This document shows, piece after piece, positions 9,480-18,719 of a DNA stretch of 64,000 nt (the stretch's first letter is position 1; each line of letters begins with the position of its first letter). The stretch lies in assembly GCA_903813345.2 (NCBI GenBank), contig CAIIXF020000011.1:13437754-13501753 (forward strand), given 5' to 3'. Below the pieces are notes generated by a model, which did no database searches, was not told where the DNA came from, and saw only the letters and a program-made list of their open reading frames with translations. The DNA is from Owenia fusiformis (lineage: Eukaryota > Annelida > Polychaeta > Sabellida > Oweniidae). A program made the position numbers and the translations under genes.

Positions 9480-11053
9480 AGATGTCAAAACATTGTCACT
9501 TCAAAGAATTCATAATCTACTGCTAGCCTATCAATCAAAGGTATGAATAGTGCAGCTGAATTGCGGAAGGAATATAAGAATCGCGCTGAAAAACACTCTT
9601 TTCAAATTACGATATCTCTAGAAATATAAGACCAATCACTAAGTTTTATACACCATTAAAAAGCTTAATTCACCGATATTTAACAAATAATTTTCGTGAT
9701 TAATGGAGAAGTACTTTCTCTATATTTGACCAGAAAGAACATGAATAACTGAAAATGAATGATTATCTTCTATGCCCGGCAGGCGGGAAATGAACAAACA
9801 CACTAATTTAGACTAGGCAATGAGAATTAGCTTATTTGTTTTGCATCCCTTTGCTTGCAAGATTTTAAGCAAATCAGAAAACACAATCACTTCCAAATGG
9901 CAACCCAAGGGTCTGAAGGTACCATCGCATTTCGTTCAATCAGAATTGGAAATAGCGGACAATTTGATGTGTGTCAAAATTCTAAGTTGCTGTAACTGGG
10001 AAGAGTAATAGGCTATGGAGCGATTTTTGCATATATAATTTGTGAAAACTCATAAGCATGGGACACTATCTTATGACACTTTGGCAAGTAGGCAGCCATT
10101 TTGAAAAATGGCTTCTAACTTAGTGCGTGTTATTTTGCATATTAACTCGAAAAGTAGTGGACCTATTTTTTCCACATTTGATATGTTGATACTCATAAGC
10201 ATGGCACATTGGCCAGGTGGCCAGTTTGAAAAGTGGCCTCTATTTTAAAGTCTTATTTTACTTTTTTACTAAAACTTGAAAAGTAGTTGAACGATTTTGA
10301 GATCAAAAGTTCGATGGGATTTGCTCCACCTCGTGTTGCTGTTATCTAGTTCTGAAATGTTTCATATCTATGTCTAATAAATATAGTTGTATAGATGTGT
10401 TTGTAATAACCTTTATGCCCTTAAAATGTATATATTCAGGGGGGGGGACATTCGTGGGTTCAACTGGATCACTCCATTGGCCAAATATTCTCTCAAAATC
10501 AGTACAATTTTTCACGATTCTGAGCATTTTCAAGATTTCTGGGCCACTTGAAAATTGTCAAATGTTCACCCCTTGATCCTTTTGAAAAACTTAAATTGGC
10601 AAAAGCTGGTTATACGAACCTGATATGACCTAGCTTGCAAGCTTTTTCTTGAGTTTGTGTTTATTTTCCTTGTACCCTTGCATGCTTTGGATTTTGTAGG
10701 ATGCAAAACAAAGAATCTACTTATTTAGTTGGCATTAGATTCTTAACTACACAAATCCAAATTGAATCAAAGTTGATAAAATCAAAAGACGGTTCTCTTT
10801 AAACTATATAAAAAATTTGACCTCCTGAAAATATGCACGATGCGCCACTGTTACAATGTGATGGGAAAACCACAAATATATTTTTACTGAGGAGGTAAGA
10901 AACGTTCACATTCGAATGTGCTTTTATACATTAAACCACATCTGTTGACATATATTGTTTTTACATTTTCAAGCTCTAATATAAAGTTTATGTAAATAAA
11001 AAAAAATATCTGCGTAATGTTAAAGAACAATCATTTAGTTAAAAAAATAAAAA
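9480..11053. other. Non-coding stretch
   Basis: No gene is supported. A diverged direct repeat lies at about 10045-10150 and 10190-10290, sharing ACTCATAAGCATGG. A 9-G run is at 10439-10447. The 60-70 codon frames here lack any recognisable domain. Confidence 0.5.
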
Positions 11054-11124
11054 GGCGAATGTGGGATTCGAACCCGGACCTCCCGCGTGCTCAGCGAGCA
11101 TTCTACCGCTGGACCACCGTGATA
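11054..11124 (-). tRNA. tRNA-Gly-like pseudogene or SINE head
   Basis: On the minus strand GGTGGTCCAGCGGTAGAAT (A box/D arm) and GGTTCGAATCC (B box/T arm) are spaced as in a tRNA. The middle, CTCGC-loop-GCGGG, resembles tRNA-Gly. The 7-base loop TGAGCAC lacks the invariant T33. The acceptor arms do not pair, and two T-stem pairs are mismatched. A T-rich Pol III terminator follows directly. So the internal promoter looks intact while the tRNA fold is not. I call it a pseudogene or the tRNA-derived head of a SINE. Confidence 0.6.
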
Positions 11125-11334
11125 TTATGAATGGTGGAGGTAATTAAACGCTACTTATTTTGAATGCTATGATTCGGAAGTGACGTTACGTTCTTCATTT
11201 AGAAACCTTTCCAAAATCATATCGCCGGCTCCGATCGAAGTCCAGCTTTAAATGTCTTTAACTCTCTTGGGACAGATTCTTAAGTTCTATACACTAAGTA
11301 ATATTTCCAGCAACTTCATATGGACTGAGAAATA

Positions 11335-11665
11335 TCTAGAAGGTCGAAGGGTTTTTATAAAAATATATTTCAAAAATTCTTGACACGCTGTAAGTCGTAG
11401 GTCGCAGGGTCGCAGGGTCGAAGGGTTTTTAGTACATTCCGTGAAAAGTAACACAGCATATTGTCAAATGGAAATAAAGCTAGGCGAAGTAACAAATATG
11501 CAAATTAATTTTCCCAGTCGGCCATTTTGAATGGCACTTCCTATGTAAACAAATATTTTTCAATCCCAAATTTTAACATATGTGGGCTATAGTCTGAATA
11601 TTTTCATTCCAAATTTCAAAAAAATTTCAGACTAGAGGATATAGTCTAGGGCAAACAGTAAGGAG
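11335..11665 (-). repeat. Dispersed repeat B, copy 2 (unsplit, inverted)
   Basis: Reverse complement of 731-955 plus 1589-1700, contiguous here. This gives the pre-insertion state of copy 1. It shares the GGGCAAACAGTA end and the TCGAAGGGTT end. Confidence 0.8.
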
Positions 11666-12554
11666 AACTAGTGCCGCAAGACTAAAAATGTTTGAAAAAT
11701 TTTCAATCTTACTTGTGGACCTGTCTCTTCTATATACAGCTTACTATTACTTTTCCCTTGGCCTATGTTGCAGACTGGCACTCTTGTAATATTCCCCACC
11801 CTTCGTTTCAAGAAAAAAATCCTCTAAAATTCCATCCAGAACGATTTTATCGATAGATTTAACGTCTATTTCGATATCTTTTTCGTCCACATAACACTTG
11901 AAAATGTTCTCAGACTTTTCCGTTGATTTAATGGTGTTTTTAGAATGCACATCCCTCAAGATTTCGTTCTTTTCATCGGAATTCAAACTTTAAATCTTTT
12001 TCCGTCCGCCATTTTAATATACGTCACAACTGCACTGGAGGAAACGGGACGATTCAGAATTCCCGGGCGGGCAATACGCCGGGCAATCGAACTCCCATGC
12101 AGTGTCTCGGTATATATCACTGCACGGGAGTTCGCCGGGCAATACGTCCTTCAAGTATAATTCAAAAATTAAGGGAGCTGTGAAATACGCTTTGGTATTT
12201 TTGATCACATGGTACTGAATCAGCCAATCAAAGGACACAAATTCTAGCAATGGTATAATAATTATATTTATCATGATAACTTTTGTATATTTCAGATAGT
12301 AATGTATAAGCCTAATGTGCAGCAAAGCTGTGGCCTTTTGTAATTTAGGGAGGTTCAGCCATGCTAACTTTTCCGAAAATAACATGGCAGAGAAGTATCA
12401 AAATATAAGAGGACACAGATATGATAGCTAAACTTCAAAACAAACTAAAATATACAAAAGTTAGGATAAATATAAATGTTTCTATTTTAACATAAACTGT
12501 TTCAATTTGGTTATTTGATTGCTTACTTTTTAAATTCAAAGTACTCACAAACAT
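11666..12554. other. Non-coding stretch with hairpin and a diverged MITE A core
   Basis: 12088-12134 is a hairpin: CGAACTCCCATGCAGTG against CACTGCACGGGAGTTCG, 16 of 17 paired, flanked by GGGCAATACG motifs on both sides. From about 12270 to 12460 the sequence is a diverged copy of the centre of MITE A: TTTGTATATTTCAGAT, TTCAGCCATG, AAAATAACATGGCAGAGAA and AATATAAGAGG are all kept. A 79-codon minus frame at 11747-11986 has Asp/Glu/Lys-rich residues but no recognised domain. Confidence 0.55.
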
Positions 12555-12961
12555 TTAAGGTTCAGCTGGAAAGTAACATTTTGGTAAAATTGCTATACCT
12601 GCACATGTTATTTTCTGGTACAAAATTAAGTATGAAGTCGTGTGTATTTCCTTGCTTTTTTCAGGAAAGGATCATTACACTGTCTATTTTTAGTAAACCT
12701 GGAAACGGGTCAATTGTAGTTCCTGTGTTGTCTGAAAACTTTGAAAGAAAATTTGGAAAAATCGAAAGTGTAAGTGTGAAATATCGGAATTTCCTGGAGT
12801 TCATATGGACCAGATATTCTAAAAGAAGACAATGTAATGATACTTTCCTGAAAAAAGCAAGGAAATTGACACATGACTTCATACTTTATTTTGTACCAGA
12901 AAATAACATGTGCAGGTATCCAAATGTTTTACCAAAATGTTACTTTCCAGCTGTACCTTAA
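12555..12961. mobile_element. TTAA-flanked MITE with about 130-bp inverted repeats (piggyBac-like)
   Basis: TTAA at 12555-12558 and 12958-12961 brackets GGTTCAGCTGGAAAGTAACA on the left and the reverse complement of GGTACAGCTGGAAAGTAACA on the right. Pairing extends inward about 130 bp through CCTTGCTTTTTTCAGGAAAG. TTAA duplication is the piggyBac signature. No transposase is present. The open frames on both strands (12515-12961, 12661-12882) are shadows of the inverted repeat. Confidence 0.75.
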
Positions 12962-13884
12962 GGTGCTATGGAAGTTAACAGGAAATGACAAAACAGGAAG
13001 TGACAATTTTTTTTGCATTTTTAGACATTTTTTGAACTAAGATAACAGCCCAATTGAAAAATAAAACTAATTACCAACTTATTACCAACTAATTTACAAC
13101 TAATTATCAACAATTCTGCTGGCAATTGGAATTAAAGTTAAGCGTTAATTAAATCAATGATAATTATGGCCTAATTATCAGTATCAAGTTCAACGTAAAT
13201 TAACTTACAATAATGCTGATTTATGATTTTTAGTTGATAATTAAGATATGAAATGTTTGAGGGTGATAGTAAGTGGTAAATTAAAACGTTTTTGTTCTGA
13301 AGTAGATTATTGGTTGATAGTTAACATATAGGATGATTATAATGATAATTAGTCGTTAATTAGGCCCATGATTTAGAAATACAAACCCCCTAAATTTAAT
13401 TTCAAGATGGTGGAAAAAGAAAACATGTGAGAGATATTTCTCTCATAAAATTGAGAATTACAACGTGAATGGTGCGTATACTACCATGAAATTTGGTCAA
13501 CATTGTTATAAGGGTATGTAGAACATGAATACAATGTATGTTAAATCTTATTCACACTTCTGTCTGAAATGTTTATGAATTAAAAAATCTTATTGAATCA
13601 GATCATATAATATTAATCCTAGAATGCAATTTAGGTACTAACATGGGTTACCTATATTTCACAAGTAATCCAAATGTGCTCTTCTAAATAATGATTGTTA
13701 GATCAAAGACATTTCAAAATACATTTTTGATTATATCTGTTACGTCCTTATTATGTAACATTATATTATGTAACATTATAGTCTAATGTTTGTGTTCTGA
13801 TTTTAGTTGTTGATGGCAATAATGATGTTTTCACATGCTTTTCATGAATCTTAAAAATTTGCAAAATAGAATAGCTTTAAAAAA

Positions 13885-14112
13885 GAGGGGGAGAAACCCC
13901 AGGGTTCAAAGATGACATATACGCTTATAATGTAAATCTGTATTGAGATGACATCGTCGCTGATTGGTTTAGCGAGTCGATCGTTGATTGGTTTAAAACT
14001 AGGTCAATTTGAAAACTTTGAAAACCAAGATGGAGGGTACGTTTTCGACAAAAGGAGGTGTGCGAAGGAGGAAATCGTATGTCATCAATTGAATCATGGG
14101 GTTTTCCCTCCT
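13885..14112 (+). mobile_element. MITE family C, copy 1
   Basis: AGAGGGGGAGAAACCCCAGG to GGGGTTTTCCCTC, about 230 bp and over 90% alike by eye to 28540-28765. It contains CTGATTGGTTTAGCGAGTCG. No clear target duplication at this copy. Confidence 0.8.
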
Positions 14113-14467
14113 GTTGCTGTGAAATTTCAATAGTTCAAGGTCTGTTCTGAAAGATCCTAATTAAGATGAATATTCCGTCACAAAATAGTTCAAGATGAAG
14201 CAAAAATCTCCGAGTGAAGAGAAGCAAAAAAGAAGCGAGTCATTTTTGAGATGTCATAAATCTGACTTAAACCTAACTTTCAACTAATTATCAATAGTAA
14301 GTTAGGTGATAATTAGAGATTAACTTACATCAAACTTACAACTAACTTTCAACTAATTTACGTAAATAGCTCATTTGCATATTGATGGTAGTTAATCGTT
14401 AATTAAGTTGCAAATTAAGCGTTAATTAAGTTGATAATTAGCTCATTTGCATGTGAATTTTTACACC

Positions 14468-14862
14468 TAGAGTCAATTTCACTGCTTCATTTCGTCAGTA
14501 GAACGGCAAAAATAAGAAATTGGGAGACCATTGTGCAATAATATATGGAAAAGTATATTCATAATGTACATGAATGACATTTGTATATTTCAGATTTTTT
14601 ATTTTTTTGTGCAATAAGCCTGTGCCGTCTTGTAATTTGAAGAACTTCAGCCATGTTAATCTTATTGAAAATAACATGGCAGAGAAACATCCAAATATAA
14701 GAGGCCACACACTTTATAAGCCAAACTAGAAGCAATCCAAGATATACAAATGTCATTCATGTACATTATGAATATACTTTTCCATATATTATTGCACAAT
14801 GGTCTCCCAATTTCTTATTTTTGCCGTTCTACTGACGAAATGAAGCAGTGAAATGGACTCTA
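14468..14862. mobile_element. MITE family A, complete copy (TA-flanked)
   Basis: TA-GAGTC...GACTC-TA bounds a 391-bp element (14470-14860) with inverted arms of about 128 bp (CATTTCACTGCTTCATTTCG on the inside) and a 135-bp centre. TA duplication with long TIRs points to Tc1/mariner-type mobilisation. Related pieces lie at 425-668, 973-1328 and about 12270-12460. The centre has its own CCATGTTA / TAACATGG pair. Confidence 0.85.
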
Positions 14863-15234
14863 ACTTTCAACTAATTATCAATAGTAAGTTAGGTGATAAT
14901 TGGAGATGATTTTCCATAGGCTTTTTTCAATTGGGAGAGTTCTGTCTTGACCTCCAGTCAATTCAACTAGTTCCAAATACCATTTACAGGTCCAGGATCA
15001 CAATGTTCATCGTCAGAATGACCCTAAACATGATGAAATAACCTTTTCAGCCCTATGAAAATGTGACTGAAAAATAGCTAAAAGTAGGAGGTAGGAAAAG
15101 TCACTGAACAAAATCTTTTGAATTTTTCAGATAATGTGCCAAATATATTGCTCTAAATGATACAATCTTTGAAAATTTGATATCATTCATAGAAAAAGAA
15201 AAAAAAATGAAAAAACTGATTTGAAAAGCGATCT

Positions 15235-15475
15235 ACAGTTGGGGACAAAAATAAATGACAGGTCGATTTTCGATCACCATTTCCTAATTATGGTGGTCTG
15301 AAAGCCCATAATTTCCAATATTGTCTAGATATATATCCCTTAAAATTTGTATATTTTACATTTTGTATAATCTCATCCACTGATGTATGGCCTCTTGTAA
15401 ATTCTCTTATTTTTAACATGGGAAATCCTCACTTCAGCAAATCCACCTGTCATTTATTTATGTCCCCAACTGTAT
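15235..15475. mobile_element. Small Tc1/mariner-type MITE
   Basis: TA-CAGTTGGGGACAAAAATAAA at 15234 is matched by its reverse complement ending ...CCCCAACTG-TA at 15475. The arms are about 28 bp of a 240-bp element. It lies in the loop of the larger foldback. Confidence 0.85.
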
Positions 15476-15509
15476 TTTCCTTTTTATGACCGCCATTTTT
15501 GTTTCAGAC

Positions 15510-15771
15510 AATTTTCTAAAATTTCAAAGATTGTAATAGTTAGAGCATTATATTGGGCACATTTTCTGAAAAATTCAAAAGATTCTGTTCAGTGACCTTC
15601 CCTAGCTCCTACTTTTAGCTTTTTTTCAGTCACACTTTCAAAGGGCTAAAAAGGTTATTTCATCATGTTTAGGGTCATTCTGAACTCTGTTATTTTGTTC
15701 AAAAAATGTCTAAAAATGCAAAAAAAATTTCACTTCCTGTTTCGTCATTTCCTGTTAACTTCTATGGCACC
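15510..15771 (+). repeat. Right arm of the TTAA foldback
   Basis: Reverse complement of 14904-15200 plus 12962-13043 with drift, and same orientation as 54190-54530. TTCTGTTCAGTGACCTTCCC and CATCATGTTTAGGGTCATTC are landmarks. The 54190 copy keeps about 60 bp (GATCATTTCCATTGTGTTCC...) that are missing here, so this arm carries an internal deletion. Confidence 0.75.
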
Positions 15772-16154
15772 TTAAAATGTTACTGTAATACCTACCTATA
15801 TAGCATGTGACAATGAGGATTGCATCAAATTTCCAATATACACTTACCCTACGATTTTTAGTCGCTTCTTCAAGGTAATGGCAACTTGTACATGGGACTC
15901 GTGTTTTCTATTGCCGCAATTCTTCAAGTCTGTTCATCGTTGCTGTTGGCTCGAAATTTCTTGACAGGTTTGTAGACTGCTGCTCTGTTCTCACGTCAGA
16001 TCTCGTTTGAATGAAGTAATGCTAGAGTCTCTCGGAAATCGTTTACTAAAGAGAGCCAGGCTTCCTCTAAATTAAATGTCCAGTATTAGTTTGTTATCAC
16101 ATAAAATATAATATGTGGATCGCTGCAAAGCCGAAGCTGTTTCATGTCAATTTA

Positions 16155-16280
16155 GTCACATTTGCGCTGATTTTCACTACGGCGCCCGGCCGATTGAGTA
16201 TTTTGTTCAAAATTGAATACAATATTGAGCAAAGCACTCAATCGCCCGGACGCCGGCCGATGGATCGGAGCAAATGTGAC
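16155..16280. mobile_element. Small GC-rich MITE (GTCACATTTGC ends)
   Basis: GTCACATTTGC at 16155 and its reverse complement at 16270-16280 bound about 126 bp. The inner CGGCCGATTGAGTATTTTG / CACTCAATCGCCCGG is also roughly inverted. A half copy lies at about 19436-19490. A plus-strand frame through it (16113-16439) shows no domain and I do not call it. Confidence 0.65.
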
Positions 16281-16502
16281 CCAGGCAATGGGGATCAACT
16301 GGAAACAAAGACTTTACGTTTTCGTTTCAACATGGCCGGACTTCCGGATATAGAATTTTGTACGACCTTTCCAATTTGGATATTTTCCAACCGTGGCAAT
16401 AAAAATGTCAGATGTCGTTATTGTCTGATAAAATCATAATCATCAATCAAAAAGAATTTAGCTAATATCGTGATCGCTGTGTATTTTGACTTTTTGATAT
16501 GT

Positions 16503-16548
16503 AATAAAACCATGGGCTTTCAACTAGTTGAAAGCCCATGAATAAAAC
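16503..16548. repeat. 30-bp perfect palindrome inside an 8-bp direct repeat
   Basis: CATGGGCTTTCAACT is followed directly by its exact reverse complement (16511-16540, no spacer). AATAAAAC flanks it on both sides (16503-16510 and 16541-16548). It looks like a minimal insertion made of two fused 15-bp ends with an 8-bp target duplication, as hAT transposons make. CCATGGGCTTTCAA recurs at about 56998. Confidence 0.85.
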
Positions 16549-16684
16549 CAAAACTTGTGATTCAAAATCTGAACTAAAGAATATGGCCGGCTGTTCTTGA
16601 ATTTTGGAATTAAAACGTACTTCAAGATTGGACTTATTCAAGGGCTTGCTTAATACCCGGGGCTTAGTAGGTGCTGCCCTGTCA

Positions 16685-17039
16685 ACCCTCACGCATTAGG
16701 CGTGATTGTCACGCATTTGCTGGAAAAATAGAAATCACGCATCAATTTAGCGTGTATGATTAAATATCACGCATATCACGCATTTTGTTGATATTTTTTA
16801 AAACGTTGTGAAATGCCGATACGGTAAAATACCGAACGGCGAAAAAAAGCGAACGCATTCCGTTCGTGTATATATCACGCATTTGTTTCGAAAAAATTAC
16901 ACCTCCTCAATAAGTAAACGGAGATAGTTTTCTACTTTTTAACAATGAAACGTAGATATATTTGAGTTGTAGGCCCAAATAAGACATTTAATTAGTTTTA
17001 CTGTACAAATAAACGTTCACTGTATAAAAAAACGAATAT
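16685..17039. repeat. TCACGCAT-rich patch
   Basis: (A/T)TCACGCAT occurs at least six times between 16690 and 16885, and there is a CGAACGGCGAAAAAAAGCG segment shared with 8055-8075. Otherwise AT-rich and non-coding. Confidence 0.6.
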
Positions 17040-17099
17040 TGCTTGCAAATAACGAGCAATTCTGGTGTTTATTTGCTTCGAATTGCATGTTATAAACAG

Positions 17100-17780
17100 T
17101 AATCATCACTGACAGAACGCAGACAATAACTGCATATATGGAACACAAATATATGCAGCTGCATATAACAAACATACACAGAGAATACTGACTGCATATA
17201 CGCGTATTGTCACTAATTACAACTGCTTATATTCAGACATAACTTGCATATTTGCTGCGTACATTTGCATATAACTAACATACACAGAGAATACTGACTG
17301 CATATACGCGTATTGTCACTTATTACAACTGCTTATATTCAGCAATACTTGCATATTTGCTGCGTACATTTGCATATAACAAACATCCACAGAGAATACT
17401 GACTGAATATACGGGTACTGTCACTGAGTATATTTGCTTATATTAAGACATACTTTGCATATTTGCTGTTTACTTGTGATTATATGCAGCGCAGAAACTG
17501 CATATACCTGCTTATTTGGGATAGACAAATATAAGCAGTTGAGTATACTATATATATATAGAAATTAACACTGGTTATATTTGCATATGATCTGCATATA
17601 CGCCATTTTTCATGAGTATTCCTGCATATTTTGAGATAAGTGATATGCAGCATGTGATTATATTGAGACATGCACAAGAATATAAACTAACTACATTAGC
17701 ATATATGGAGCCAAGATCGGTATATTTGACATTGCTTTATGATCATATGCAGCACAAAATATGCATATTTTTGCTTATTT
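17100..17780. repeat. Satellite array, about 106-bp unit rich in TGCATAT
   Basis: AACATACACAGAGAATACTG starts at 17171, at 17277 and, with one change, at 17382 (periods 106 and 105). Each unit holds GCATATACGCGTATTGTCAC, TGCTTATATTCAG and CTTGCATATTTGCTGCGTAC. More diverged units run on both sides. A looser relative (TATATGTGCTG, GAGTATTGTCTCTG) is at 22030-22260. Confidence 0.85.
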
Positions 17781-18624
17781 AGGAGGACTGGTAGACGCTG
17801 TTTTGTGAATTGGGCATCAACCCAGGCATAAACGGGAGTTAAAACTGAATATACACGTTAACACAAGTTAGAAAAAAGTGCACATAAACAGCTTTAACGT
17901 TTTTTATACTTTATTTTAAATTTCTTTAGATGTGTATTTAAAATCATTTTCAAAAACAATGACATGATGTTCAATACTAAAAAAATATGATGAAACATTT
18001 TGATGGATATAGATAGGATTATTATGTTTTGGCCAATCCTGTATACTGCTAAACAAATATATTTACATTGCATTGTACATGATGTAACATTATATTTCTA
18101 TCTTTAAAATGGTGCGAACTAATTATGCTCCAAATCAATGTATGCATATTGCTTGATCTAGAAAACTGTGTTTTTGTAGTTAGATATGGTCTGTCTTCCG
18201 GTAGCACATTCTCGTACGATACCGATTTCTGCTTTCCCCATTCAAACTCCTTTCTTCTACAAGTTTCTCAATATCTATGTAAATTCAGCTATCACATGAT
18301 TTCTTCTTTTGCGAGAAATCTGTCACTGCACACAAATACACTGCTCTGGAGACACTGCTCTGAAAATACATAGACACTCCTGTGTATTTTAATCAATGAT
18401 ACAAAGACACCAGTTTATAGCATACTGTTCAGCCATACAGTATAATGGACCTTCCAAGACAATCAATTAATTAAATTATCAAGATCAATGCCAAGTCTTA
18501 TATTTACTACAATTTGCCAAGTGACTTTATTGTGTTTTTTATTCATCGAACCTACTTATATCAAAACTCAATCATCTATCCATTAAGAGAAATAAAAAGA
18601 GAAATAAAAGTAAGCTAAACTTTC
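17781..18624. other. Non-coding stretch
   Basis: AT-rich. A possible minus-strand acceptor (TTTACATAG) near 18276 opens a 30-codon frame that would join in phase to the exon at 18631-18715. The join is unproven. Confidence 0.35.
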
Positions 18625-18630
18625 ACTTAC

Positions 18631-18715
18631 GAGAGGCTTCATCGTGTTCCAGGGTCTGGCGTGGAGCAAACGACTGTCTGGCTAAATTGCGCCAATGTGT
18701 AGACATTCTCACCAT
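18631..18715 (-). CDS. Possible first coding exon
   Basis: On the minus strand ATG (18715) opens 28 codons, MVRMSTHWRNLARQSFAPRQ and onward to EHDEAS, ending in phase 1 at a strong donor, C|GTAAGTGAAAG. The codons are mixed and not low-complexity, and the composition is GC-richer than the surroundings. I recognise no domain. A second in-frame Met follows at codon 4. The downstream partner is unclear: a candidate acceptor at about 18276 would add only 30 codons. No TATA box is obvious upstream (18716-18850). It could be chance. Confidence 0.33.
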
Positions 18716-18719
18716 ATGG

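Larger units (their letters stand above)
13044..14903. repeat. TAATTATCAAC-rich block inserted in the left arm
   Basis: The block is dense in AACTAATTATCAA and GTTAATTAA permutations at both edges (13060-13380 and 14270-14460). These make an imprecise inverted pair with a less repetitive centre. A 50-bp direct repeat TAACTTTCAACTAATTATCA... occurs at 14275 and again at 14861, on either side of MITE A. No coding sequence. Confidence 0.55.
12958..15775. mobile_element. Composite TTAA-flanked foldback region
   Basis: TTAA-GGTGCTATGGAAGTTAACAG at 12958 is mirrored by CTGTTAACTTCTATGGCACC-TTAA ending at 15775. The left arm is split: 12962-13043, then a 1.9-kb block, then 14904-15200. The right arm is 15510-15771. 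A third copy of the arm lies at 54190-54530. I infer a piggyBac-like foldback that accepted at least three later insertions: the 13044-14903 block, with MITE C and MITE A within it, and the Tc1-type MITE at 15235-15475. Confidence 0.65.

Noticed and set aside
12515-12961. 148-codon plus frame
   Set aside because: It spans a MITE with 130-bp inverted repeats and reads through both arms; no domain.
16328-16437. CAACATGGCCGGAC as a start codon of a short gene
   Set aside because: Only 35 codons to the stop, no donor site, no domain.
17100-17780. 106-bp repeats as a CRISPR-like or origin iteron array
   Set aside because: The units are contiguous, too long, and diverge as ordinary satellite DNA; no supporting context.
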